NCBI RefSeq assembly: GCF_018069875.1
Contig: NZ_JAGQDF010000006.1
Location: 265,321-329,320 of the forward strand
From: Ideonella alba
Lineage (GTDB): Bacteria > Pseudomonadota > Gammaproteobacteria > Burkholderiales > Burkholderiaceae_C
Direction: 5' to 3'
Length of the DNA: 64,000 bases
A program made the position numbers and the translations under genes. A model generated the notes under the pieces. The model made no database searches. It saw only the letters and a program-made list of their open reading frames with translations, and was not told the origin of the DNA. Each line of letters opens with the position of its first letter. The first letter of the stretch is position 1. Positions 56,724 through 64,000 of this stretch are shown here, one piece after another.

Positions 56724-57467
56724 ATGATCACCGACTGGCAGTTCTACGCCGTGGCCATCCCGGCGGTGGTCCTGATGGGCATCTCCAAGAGCGGCTTCGG
56801 CGCCGGTTTCGGCGCCATCGTGGTGCCGCTGATGGCACTGACCGTGCCGGTGCCGCAGGCCGCCGCGATCATGCTGCCGCTGCTGGCCATCATGGACCTG
56901 ATGGGCCTGGCCGCGCTGATGCGCCAGGCCGACTGGACGCTGCTGCGCCGCCTGATCCCGGCGGCGCTGCTGGGCACGGTGATCGGCACCGCGCTGTTCG
57001 GCGTGCTGAGCAGCCGCACGGTGGCCGGCATCGTCGGCGCGATCACGCTGGTCTTCCTCGCCATCCGCCTGGCCTTCCCGCCGCGCGCCGACAGCCCGCC
57101 ACCGCCGCGCTGGCTGGGCCTGTTGCTGGGGACCACCTCGGGCTTCACCAGCTTCGTCGCCCATGCGGGCGGCCCCCCGATCAGCTTCTACCTGCTGCCG
57201 CTGCGCCTGGCGCCGATCACCTTCACCGCCACGCTGGCGGTGCTGTTCACCGCGGTGAACTTCTCGAAGTGGCTGCCCTACTGGTGGCTGGGGCTGATCG
57301 ACGGCCGCAACATGGCCACCTCGCTGGTGTTGGCGCCCTTCGCGCCGGTGGGCGTGTGGCTGGGCCTGAAGATCGTGCGGCGCATCAACCCCACCTGGTT
57401 CTACCGCCTGTTCCACCTGGGCATGCTGCTGACCGGCCTGAAGCTGGTGTGGGACGCCTGGGCCTGA
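56724..57467 (+). CDS. TauE/SafE-family membrane permease
   Basis: 247 residues with about eight hydrophobic helices and the family start (FYAVAIPAVVLMGISKSGFGAGFGAIVVPLMAL), then GTTSGFTSFVAHAGGPPISFYLLPLRL. TauE/SafE proteins export or import sulfur-containing or other organic anions. Its substrate cannot be inferred from its neighbours. Ends 3 bp before the convergent LysR stop. Confidence 0.9.
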   Translation: MITDWQFYAVAIPAVVLMGISKSGFGAGFGAIVVPLMALTVPVPQAAAIMLPLLAIMDLMGLAALMRQADWTLLRRLIPAALLGTVIGTALFGVLSSRTVAGIVGAITLVFLAIRLAFPPRADSPPPPRWLGLLLGTTSGFTSFVAHAGGPPISFYLLPLRLAPITFTATLAVLFTAVNFSKWLPYWWLGLIDGRNMATSLVLAPFAPVGVWLGLKIVRRINPTWFYRLFHLGMLLTGLKLVWDAWA

Positions 57468-57470
57468 GGG

Positions 57471-58364
57471 TCAGACCGCGGCCATCCAGGCCGCCCAGTG
57501 TTCGATGCAGGCCCGCACCTTGGGCAGGCGGTGGCGCTCGCGCAGCATCACCGCATACATCGGCAGCGGCTTCTCACCAAACCACTGCGGCAGCACCGGC
57601 AGCAACTCGCCGCTGCGCACCAGCGGCCGCGCCACCAGATCGACCAGGCGACCGATGCCCACGCCGGCGCGCACCAACGCGAGCACGGTGCCGGTGTCGC
57701 TGGCGCGGATCGACGGGCTGACCGTCCAGCGGCGCTGCTCGCGGCCCTCGCCCGCCGTCCAGGTGTTGAGCACCGGCATCAGCGCATGGCCCACCAGCTG
57801 GTGGCGGGCGAGTTGTTCGGGTTCGGTCGGCAGGCCGTGGGCCTCGGCGTAGGTCGGTGCGGCGTACAGGCTGCGGCTGAGCTGGCCAATCTCGCGCGCC
57901 ACCAGGTCGTCGCCAGCGGGCGTGCCGGTGCGGATCGTCAGGTCCAGCCCCTCACGCGCCATGTCGACCATGCGGTCGTCGGCCACGATGTCCAGCCGCA
58001 GCCCGGGGTGGGCGGCCAGCAGCGCGGGCAGGCTGGGGGCCAGCACCGCCTGGGCGATCACCGCGCTGCAGCCCACCCGCACCCAGCCGCGCGGGCCGGC
58101 CAGGCGACCGGAGAGCTCGCTTTCCAGTTGCAGGCTGGTCTGCAGCATCTGGCGTGCATGGGCCAGCACGGTGTCGCCTTCGTCGGTCAGCGTCAGGCCG
58201 TGGGTGCTGCGGTGGAGCAGGCGCGCGCCGCACTGCGCCTCCAGCCGCGCCAAGGCCCGCGTGACCTGGCTGACCGGGCCGTTGCGCTCGCGCGCGGCGG
58301 CCGACAGCGTGCCCAGCTCCACCACGCGGACGAACAGGGCCAGGTCATCCAGCTGCAAATTCAT
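57471..58364 (-). CDS. LysR-family transcriptional regulator
   Basis: 297 residues from MNLQLDDLALFVRVVELGTLSAAARERNGPVSQVTRALARLEAQCGARLLHRSTHGLTLTDEG, the N-terminal wHTH. The remaining LysR substrate domain is present. A second in-frame ATG two codons upstream is possible. It is divergent from the small gene at 58469, whose product could be a target. Inverted TTGCAAAAATTGCAA in the gap may be part of an operator. Confidence 0.92.
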   Translation of the reverse strand: MNLQLDDLALFVRVVELGTLSAAARERNGPVSQVTRALARLEAQCGARLLHRSTHGLTLTDEGDTVLAHARQMLQTSLQLESELSGRLAGPRGWVRVGCSAVIAQAVLAPSLPALLAAHPGLRLDIVADDRMVDMAREGLDLTIRTGTPAGDDLVAREIGQLSRSLYAAPTYAEAHGLPTEPEQLARHQLVGHALMPVLNTWTAGEGREQRRWTVSPSIRASDTGTVLALVRAGVGIGRLVDLVARPLVRSGELLPVLPQWFGEKPLPMYAVMLRERHRLPKVRACIEHWAAWMAAV

Positions 58365-58373
58365 GCCCATATT

Positions 58374-58388
58374 TTGCAATTTTTGCAA
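58374..58388. promoter_or_regulatory. AT-rich TTGCAA repeats before the LysR gene
   Basis: TTTTGCAATTTTTGCAAAA at 58371–58389 holds two TTGCAA hexamers (each self-complementary) nine bases apart, in a GC-rich genome. It lies 10–25 bases upstream of the LysR start and could be a LysR-type operator or promoter box. Confidence 0.4.
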
Positions 58389-58468
58389 AACCAATTCGCA
58401 TGGAAGGCGGTTTCCAGCCGGTGGTGCCTTCAATACAGTGCACTCACACCCCTCCGCTGGAGCACACC

Positions 58469-58678
58469 ATGGACCTTGAAGAACGCGCCCGCCTCCACGC
58501 CGAGGCCATCGACCGGGCCCACCAGTTGCGCGAAGCCGCGATCGCCCAGGCCTGGGACTGGCTGCTGGGCCAGGTGCTGCGGCCGTCGACCGGCGCCGCC
58601 CGCGCCGGCCGCCGCCTGACGCAGCGCCTGCAGCGCCACCAGTCCCGCCGCCTGGAGACCCCGGCATGCCCATCCTGA
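58469..58678 (+). CDS. Small hypothetical protein (69 aa)
   Basis: MDLEERARLHAEAIDRAHQLREAAIAQAWDWLLGQVLRPSTGAARAGRRLTQRLQRHQSRR. GGAG is ten bases upstream. The N-terminal 40 residues form an amphipathic helix, and the rest is Arg-rich. It overlaps the tautomerase gene by 13 bases, so the two are coupled. The family is not recognised with confidence. The LysR gene is divergent. Confidence 0.65.
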   Translation: MDLEERARLHAEAIDRAHQLREAAIAQAWDWLLGQVLRPSTGAARAGRRLTQRLQRHQSRRLETPACPS

Positions 58679-59046
58679 CCGTGCTGCTGGGCGTCGCAGC
58701 AGACGACGCCCTGGCCACCGCAGTGGCCGACGAGCTGCTGGACATCACGGTGGACACGCTGCACAAGCGCCGCGACCTGACCGCGGTGGCGCTGCAGTTC
58801 GTGCCACCGGGCCAGTGGTTCATCGGCGGCCAGGCCGGCGCGCCCACCGCCTTCGTCGAGATCCGCATCAGCGCCGGCAGCAACCGACCCGAGGAGATCG
58901 CCGCCTTCGTCGCCGCCGGCCACCGGGCGCTGGACGCCCGCCTGGGCCTGCACGCGGTGAGCTACGTGCAGGTGCAGGAAGTGCCGGCAGCGCATTGGGG
59001 CTGGGGCGGCCGCACCCAGGCGGCGCGCGCCGCCGCTGCATGCTGA
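58666..59046 (+). CDS. Tautomerase-superfamily protein (4-oxalocrotonate tautomerase-like)
   Basis: 126 residues, beginning Met-Pro (MPILTVLLG). Pro would be exposed after Met removal and act as the catalytic base, as in 4-OT. Later GQWFIGGQ and VEIRISAGSNRPEEI resemble the tautomerase core. Length about twice the short 4-OT, suggesting a fused or cis-dimer-like form. Its stop is followed immediately by the convergent dienelactone hydrolase stop. Confidence 0.82.
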   Translation: MPILTVLLGVAADDALATAVADELLDITVDTLHKRRDLTAVALQFVPPGQWFIGGQAGAPTAFVEIRISAGSNRPEEIAAFVAAGHRALDARLGLHAVSYVQVQEVPAAHWGWGGRTQAARAAAAC

Positions 59047-59739
59047 TCAGCCCAGCGTGCGCCCCAGGAAGCGCAGCGTGCGGTCCCAGGCGCGCGCGGC
59101 CCACACCGCGTCGTACTGCGTGGCGGGGATGCGCGCCGGTCCCACCGCGGTCTCATTGGCAAAGGCGTGGTGGGCCAGGTAGCGGTGGAACTCGTGCGCC
59201 ACGCCGGCCTCGGTCAGCTTCGCGGCCAGCGCGTCCACGGTGGCGATCGGGAAGAACTGGTCCTGCTCGGCCCAGTGGCCCTGCACGGGCACGGTGATCT
59301 TCGAGGCGTCGATGTACTCCAGCGGCGGACAGCCGTACCAGACCACGCCGGCATCGGCCTCGGGCGCGTTGCACAGCGCCAGCAGCGTCAGCGCGCCACC
59401 CATGCAGAAACCGGTGACACCCACCTTGCCGCCGCCGGCCTTCAGGTGCTGGACCGCGCCGCGGATGTCCTGCGACGCCGCCTCGCCAAAGTTCAGGCCG
59501 TCCATCAGGTGGTGCGCCTCCTCGGCCTCCACCGTCGATTGGCCCTTGTACAGGTCCGGCACCAGTGCCCGGTAGCCGGCCGCCGCCAGGCGGTCCGCCA
59601 CGCCGCGGATCTGGTCGTTCAGGCCCCACCACTCCTGGATCACCACGATGCCGGGCGCGCCGGCCGGCTGCGCGGGTTCGGCCAGGTAGCCGGCGGCGCT
59701 CTGGCCGTCGGGGCGTTGGAAGCGGATCATCGTGCCCAT
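59047..59739 (-). CDS. Dienelactone hydrolase-family protein (second copy)
   Basis: 230 residues from MGTMIRFQRPDGQSAAGYLAEPAQ; GAGGAG lies seven bases before the ATG. Cys nucleophile in TGFCMGGALT, VVIQEWWGLNDQIRGVADRLAAAGYRALVPDLYKG typical, Asp and His in DQFF and HHAFAN. It differs from the gene at 36304 and belongs to the YghX/DLH-like group. Convergent with the tautomerase gene. Confidence 0.93.
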   Translation of the reverse strand: MGTMIRFQRPDGQSAAGYLAEPAQPAGAPGIVVIQEWWGLNDQIRGVADRLAAAGYRALVPDLYKGQSTVEAEEAHHLMDGLNFGEAASQDIRGAVQHLKAGGGKVGVTGFCMGGALTLLALCNAPEADAGVVWYGCPPLEYIDASKITVPVQGHWAEQDQFFPIATVDALAAKLTEAGVAHEFHRYLAHHAFANETAVGPARIPATQYDAVWAARAWDRTLRFLGRTLG

Positions 59740-59898
59740 CGGTGGCTCCTCGGTCTGTGCATTCAAAGGCGTTGGATGGCCGCAGGATACGACGACACCC
59801 CGGGCGATTCCGCTCAGGGGTTTCAAGGGGGGGCGAGGGGCGACAGTGCCGCCGCCCGCTACCATCGCCGCTCCTCATCAAGGACCTGCCACACCACC

Positions 59899-61749
59899 AT
59901 GCGTACCCTCCGCATCGCCCCGCTCACCCTGGCCCTGCTGGCCCTGACCGCCGGCCTGACGCTGAGCGCACCTGCCACCTGGGCTCAGAGCGCCAAGCCG
60001 CGCATCGAGAAGGCGGCCGACCTGCCCCGCTTCAGCTACCCGGTGAAGGGTCCGCTGGAAACCCTGGTGCGGCAGACCGAGGCCTATGCGCCCTTCGCCG
60101 CCGCGCTGCGCCGCGACATCGAGTCGGTGCTGGCCGGCTACGAGATTCCCGACGTCGGCACGCGGCGTGACCTGCTGAGCACGCTGGCCATCATGGACTT
60201 CCTGGACGGCCGCTACGACAGCGCGCTGCAGCGCGCCGAGCTGGTGCGCAGCCTGCAGGACAAGCCCGCCGACAAGCTGATCTCGGCCCAGCGCCTGCGC
60301 GCCATGGCCAGCGCCGCGAAGCAGCATGCGCTGGGCAGCCCGGCCTACCGCGAGGCGGTGGCCCGCTTCATCAGCAGCGAGCTCGCGCCACTGCCCTACC
60401 CGGTGATCGCCAACGACATCAAGGGCGCCAAGGCCAGCGCCGAGCTGATCGGCGAAGCGCTGGCGCTGGGTCGCGTGCGCGAGGTGGTGCAGCCGATCGC
60501 CGACAGCTCGGGCGCGGTGAGTTCGGAATTCGCGCCGATGATCGTCTTCGCCCGCTTCGCGCTGATCGGCACCCTGCCGCTGAAGCAGACCCTGATCGAC
60601 ACCTACACCGCCTACCTGGCCCAGCACCAGGTGGCCAAGACCGACATCTGGGCCGCCCGCGACGTGGCCCTGCAGCCGGCCGACGTGAAGGCACCGGTGG
60701 TGCTGGCGGTCTGGGACAGCGGCGTCGACACCGCGCTGTTCGGCAACCAGGTGGTGAAGGACGCCCAAGGCCAGCCGCAGGTCATTGGCTACGACAAGTA
60801 CGCCCGCCCGGCGAACACCACGCTGGCACCGATTCCCGCCGAGCTGCGCGGCAAGCTGCCGCAGATGGTGGCGCGCAGCAAGGGCTTCTCCGACCTGCAG
60901 GCCAACATCGACAGCAAGGAGGCCACCGAGGTCAAGACCTGGCTGTCCACGCTGGCCCCGGCCGACTACAAGGCGGCGATCGAGGAGATCAACCTGGCCG
61001 GCAACTACGAGCACGGCACGCATGTGGCCGGCATTGCCATGGCCGGCAACCCGGGCGCGCGGCTGCTGGTGGCGCGCATCGAGTTCGGCCACACGCTCCA
61101 GCCCGATCCCTGCCCCACGCGCGAGCAGACCGAGCGCGAGGCGGCGTCGATGCACGGCACGGTGGCGTTCCTGAAGCAGCACGGTGCGCGCGTGGTCAAC
61201 ATGAGCTGGGGCGGCAACGTCAAGAGCATCGAGAGCGATCTGGAGCAATGCGGCCTGGGCAAGACGCCTGAAGACCGCAAGGCCATGGCGCGCGAGTACT
61301 TCGACCTGCTCAAGCGCGCCGAAACCGAGGCCATGGCCAGCGCGCCCGGGATCCTGTTCATCGCCGCCGGCGGCAATGACAACAGCGATGCCAGCTTCAA
61401 CGAGTTCATCCCTTCGGGCATCGTGCTGCCCAACCTGCTGACGGTGGGCGCGGTGGACCTGGCCGGCGACGAGGCTTCGTTCACCAGCTACGGCCCCACG
61501 GTGAAGGTGCACGCCAACGGCTATCTGGTGGAAAGCTACCTGCCCGGCGGTGCGCGCGTGGCGCTGTCGGGCACCTCGATGGCGGCACCGCAGGTGGCCA
61601 ACCTGGCGGCCAAGATGCTGGCGGTCAACCCGAAGCTCACGCCACGCGAGCTGATCGACATCATCGTCGCCACCGCCGAGCCCAGCGCCGACGGCCGCCG
61701 CCGGCTGGTGCATCCGAAGAACGCGGTGGCACAGGCCCGTGCCCGATGA
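59899..61749 (+). CDS. Secreted S8 subtilisin-like serine protease
   Basis: 616 residues with signal peptide MRTLRIAPLTLALLALTAGLTLSAPATWAQ. A long N-terminal region (about 35–265) is not the usual I9 inhibitor. Triad: D273 in AVWDSGVD, H372 in YEHGTHVAGI, S560 in SGTSMAAPQVA, with the oxyanion Asn in AAGGND. A 100-residue insertion separates the Asp and His blocks. The stop overlaps the start of the next gene (ATGA). Substrate and processing are unknown. Confidence 0.93.
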   Translation: MRTLRIAPLTLALLALTAGLTLSAPATWAQSAKPRIEKAADLPRFSYPVKGPLETLVRQTEAYAPFAAALRRDIESVLAGYEIPDVGTRRDLLSTLAIMDFLDGRYDSALQRAELVRSLQDKPADKLISAQRLRAMASAAKQHALGSPAYREAVARFISSELAPLPYPVIANDIKGAKASAELIGEALALGRVREVVQPIADSSGAVSSEFAPMIVFARFALIGTLPLKQTLIDTYTAYLAQHQVAKTDIWAARDVALQPADVKAPVVLAVWDSGVDTALFGNQVVKDAQGQPQVIGYDKYARPANTTLAPIPAELRGKLPQMVARSKGFSDLQANIDSKEATEVKTWLSTLAPADYKAAIEEINLAGNYEHGTHVAGIAMAGNPGARLLVARIEFGHTLQPDPCPTREQTEREAASMHGTVAFLKQHGARVVNMSWGGNVKSIESDLEQCGLGKTPEDRKAMAREYFDLLKRAETEAMASAPGILFIAAGGNDNSDASFNEFIPSGIVLPNLLTVGAVDLAGDEASFTSYGPTVKVHANGYLVESYLPGGARVALSGTSMAAPQVANLAAKMLAVNPKLTPRELIDIIVATAEPSADGRRRLVHPKNAVAQARAR

Positions 61750-63128
61750 CCGCGACGCCAGCCGGCTTCGACGACGCGCTGCTCGACACCGCCCGGCGCG
61801 CCGTGCTGGGCTGGCTGGCCACGGTGGACGCCGACGGCACGCCCAACGTCTCGCCCAAGGAGGTCTTCGCGCTGGTCGACGGGCACATCGCGGTGGCCCA
61901 CATCGCCTCGCCCACCACGGTGCGCAACCTGGCCGAGCGGCCGGCGGTGTGCTTCAGCTTCGTCGATGTCTTCGTGCAGAAGGGCTTCAAGCTCAAGGGA
62001 CGGGCGCGGCTGCTGCGCCCCGACGATGCCGATTTCCAGCGCTGGGCCGCACCTCTGCTGGCCATGACCCAGGGGCGGTTCCCGGTCCATGCGGTCGTGC
62101 TGATAGCGCCCACCCACACCGAGCCCATCCTCGCGCCCAGCTACCGGCTCTACCCCGAGCACACCACCGAGGCCTCGCAGGTGGCGCAGGCGATGGCGCG
62201 CTATGGCGTGCAGACCCGTGCTGACGGCGCGGCACCACCGTCCGATGCCGACGATGAACGGCTGCGCCTGGTCTCGGGGTTCAACGACCTGTTCGTGGTC
62301 ATCGCCTGTGTCTTGCTGCTGGTCGCGTTGGCCGTGCTGGGCAAGGGCTGGCAGCCCTGGGCGGGTGCCTTGGCGGTGGCCGCCGCCGCTTGGGGTCTGG
62401 CCGAGATCTTCACGCGCCAGCGACGGCTGGCGCTGCCCTCGATCGTGCTGGCGCTGGCCTGGTGTGGCGGCGTGCTCGCCGCGGGTCTGATGTGGCGCCA
62501 GGGATTGCCCGACGATGGCACGCTGGTGGCAGCCATTGCCGCGACCGCCGCCGCCGCCGCACTGCACTGGCGGCGCTTCCGGGTGCCGATCACGGTGGCC
62601 CTGGGCTGTGCCGCTGCGGTGGCCCTGGCCCTGTTGCTGCTGCTGAGCCTGGCGCCGGGGCTGGAGCCCTGGTCGGGTGCGCTGCTGTCGGTCTCAGGCG
62701 TCGCGGTCTTTGCGCTGGCCTGGCGCTGGGATCGCCGGGACCCGACACGCCAGACCTGGCGCGCCGACGTGGCCTTCTGGCTGCACCTGCTGGCGGCTCC
62801 GCTGATCGTGCACCCGGTGTTCACCGGCATGGCGGTGGACCGCGGCCTGGGCTCAAGCATCGCCGTGCTGGCGCTGTACCTGCTGCTGGCGACTGTCTCC
62901 CTCCTGCTGGACCGGCGTGCGCTCATGGTGTCGGCGCTGGCCTATGTGGTCTATGCCCTGCAGGCCTCGCTGGAGCACCAGGGTGTGATGGAACACGGCC
63001 TGGCCGCCGCCGCGCTGCTGATCGGCGCGGCGCTGTTGCTGCTGTCCGCTCAGTGGCGGGGCGCCCGAAGCCTGCTGTTGCATGCCTTGCCCGTGAACTG
63101 GCGGGCCTGGCTGCCTCCCGCCCGCTGA
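61746..63128 (+). CDS. Fusion of a PNPOx-like domain and a polytopic DUF2157-like membrane protein
   Basis: 460 residues. Residues 1–157 are a complete pyridoxamine-phosphate-oxidase-like split barrel (LGWLATVDADGTPNVSPKEVFAL, FSFVDVFVQKGFKLKGRARLL, EPILAPSYRLYPEHTTEAS). Residues about 170–450 form about ten helices and begin like stand-alone membrane proteins (DDERLRLVSGFNDLFVVIACVLLLVALA). Each half resembles a free-standing protein, so this is a gene fusion. There is no frameshift or stop in the joint. It is coupled to the subtilase by ATGA. Confidence 0.82.
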   Translation: MTATPAGFDDALLDTARRAVLGWLATVDADGTPNVSPKEVFALVDGHIAVAHIASPTTVRNLAERPAVCFSFVDVFVQKGFKLKGRARLLRPDDADFQRWAAPLLAMTQGRFPVHAVVLIAPTHTEPILAPSYRLYPEHTTEASQVAQAMARYGVQTRADGAAPPSDADDERLRLVSGFNDLFVVIACVLLLVALAVLGKGWQPWAGALAVAAAAWGLAEIFTRQRRLALPSIVLALAWCGGVLAAGLMWRQGLPDDGTLVAAIAATAAAAALHWRRFRVPITVALGCAAAVALALLLLLSLAPGLEPWSGALLSVSGVAVFALAWRWDRRDPTRQTWRADVAFWLHLLAAPLIVHPVFTGMAVDRGLGSSIAVLALYLLLATVSLLLDRRALMVSALAYVVYALQASLEHQGVMEHGLAAAALLIGAALLLLSAQWRGARSLLLHALPVNWRAWLPPAR

Positions 63129-63209
63129 CACCGTCGACAATGCCCATGGCGCCCAGGCCCGAGGGCCCATACTGCGGACCTGATCGACCCCGCCTGCCTT
63201 GAGAGACCC

Positions 63210-63665
63210 ATGACCAAGACCTGGCCCCTCCTGCTGGCCCTTGCTACCGCTGCGCCAACCCTGCCAGCAGTCGCTCAGGAACTGCCCACCCAAGTGCGGC
63301 GCACGCCGCTGCCCAGCAAGCATCCGCTGGTGGGCGCCTGGCGCATCGACGTGCCCGGTACCGCCTGCCACGAGGTCTACGACATCCACGCCGACGGCAG
63401 CATGTCGGTCACCAGCGGCGAACAGTCCGCGGAGTCCGAGTTCGAGATCGACCTGGAACCCTCGCCGCGCGGCTTCTACCGCTGGGTCGACAAGCTCGTC
63501 AAGGACAACGGCCGACCCGACTGCACAGGCCAGGTGACGGAGGTCGGCCACATCGCGGTCAACTTCATCATCATCCACCGCTCGGGCCGCGAGTTCCTGA
63601 TGTGCGAGGACGAAAGCCTCAACAGCTGCATCGGGCCGTTCAAGCGACTCAGCGAAGACACCTGA
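63210..63665 (+). CDS. Secreted small protein of unknown function
   Basis: 151 residues. Signal peptide MTKTWPLLLALATAAPTLPAVAQ, then a mature domain with TACHEVYDIHADGSMSVTSGEQ and LVKDNGRPDCTGQVTEVGHIAV. Four Cys (TACHE, DCTG, MCED, SCIG) could form two disulphides. The fold is not recognised; a lipocalin-like or DUF domain is possible. Confidence 0.7.
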   Translation: MTKTWPLLLALATAAPTLPAVAQELPTQVRRTPLPSKHPLVGAWRIDVPGTACHEVYDIHADGSMSVTSGEQSAESEFEIDLEPSPRGFYRWVDKLVKDNGRPDCTGQVTEVGHIAVNFIIIHRSGREFLMCEDESLNSCIGPFKRLSEDT

Positions 63666-64000
63666 TCGCTGCCTGCTTCCTGCCCTGACCGGCCGTTGGG
63701 TCGACTGCGGCGGTTTGGCGCGGCGGGCGAGGGGGAGTTCGCTTGTCCTCATGCCAGGGCCAGAGGCCCTGGCCGTCGCCAGGCACAAACAGTCCTCAGG
63801 ACTGTTTGAGTCCGGGCTCCGTCCCCCGGCCTGCGGCCTCCTCCTTAACTTCGGCCAAGCGAACTCCCCCTCGCCCGCTGCCAACGTTTCCGCGTCGCTC
63901 GCGCGAGCAGTCCCGAAACGGTGACCAGCGAGGTGGGGGAAAGGGGTCGAACGAAGTCAAGGAGGAGGCCGCAGGCCGGGGGACATGAGAGAGACCCCTT
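63666..64000. repeat. Non-coding tail with nested inverted repeats (incomplete at the window edge)
   Basis: No supported gene in these 335 bases. Three inverted repeats were found. One pairs 63723–63745 with 63856–63878 (23 bases exact). Another pairs 63821–63852 with 63953–63984 (32 bases, one mismatch). A third pairs AAGGGGTC at 63941–63948 with GACCCCTT at 63993–64000. A perfect short hairpin, CAAACAGTCC-TCA-GGACTGTTTG, lies at 63786–63808. The pattern suggests a repeated element that continues past the window. Confidence 0.6.

Overview
This is a GC-rich, almost fully coding chromosomal segment from a betaproteobacterium, most likely order Burkholderiales, near the Rubrivivax/Leptothrix/Ideonella group. 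The evidence is conserved gene order: dciA–M23–secA–argJ, hisI–hisE–hinT–tatABC, petABC next to sspA/sspB, argB–HAD–slmA and dusB–fis–purH. A phasin also points to polyhydroxyalkanoate granules. No insertion sequence, prophage, CRISPR array or rRNA was found; one tRNA-Thr is present.

Layout. 1–5245 is an accessory block between the start of argJ and the end of secA. It holds a clostripain-like (C11, caspase-fold) protease with fifteen PTLPGGG heptads in its presumed activation loop, a divergent 770-residue TPR protein with HTH-like ends, and two short proteins, one ending in a membrane helix. 5280–14386 is core: secA, an M23 endopeptidase, dciA, tRNA-Thr, sspB/sspA, the cytochrome bc1 operon and mscL. 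14398–26149 holds pdxA–NIF3, a DegS/DegQ-like protease, tatCBA, hinT, hisE/hisI, a Nudix hydrolase, a DUF815 ATPase, a secreted 5'-nucleotidase, slmA, a HAD phosphatase and argB. 26279–30726 has a CusF-like protein and a lipid-storage neighbourhood: a two-domain fatty acyl-CoA reductase, a phasin and a patatin-like hydrolase. 30743–39576 carries an M32 carboxypeptidase, dusB–fis–purH–arfB, ruvC, a CdsA-like protein with a PlsC acyltransferase, and an SMR transporter.

39611–46234 is a complete tripartite RND efflux operon with a divergent TetR repressor and a clear palindromic operator. 46161–49947 places a response regulator, a histidine kinase, lpxC and a 61-residue membrane protein on one strand. 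50153–53305 has ctpA, moeB/thiF and a LOG-family gene. 53331–56234 is a three-gene glycan-modification cassette (branching-type glycosyltransferase, pyruvyltransferase, sulfotransferase). 56275–63665 is mixed accessory sequence: DUF1841, TauE/SafE, LysR, a tautomerase pair, a dienelactone hydrolase, a subtilase coupled to a PNPOx–membrane fusion, and a secreted small protein. The last 335 bases are non-coding and rich in nested inverted repeats.

The strongest candidate for something undescribed is the 1–5245 block. It has an apparently cytosolic caspase-fold protease, a TPR partner, short Arg-rich possible substrates, a coding tandem repeat in the activation loop, and a related sequence motif in both of its intergenic regions.
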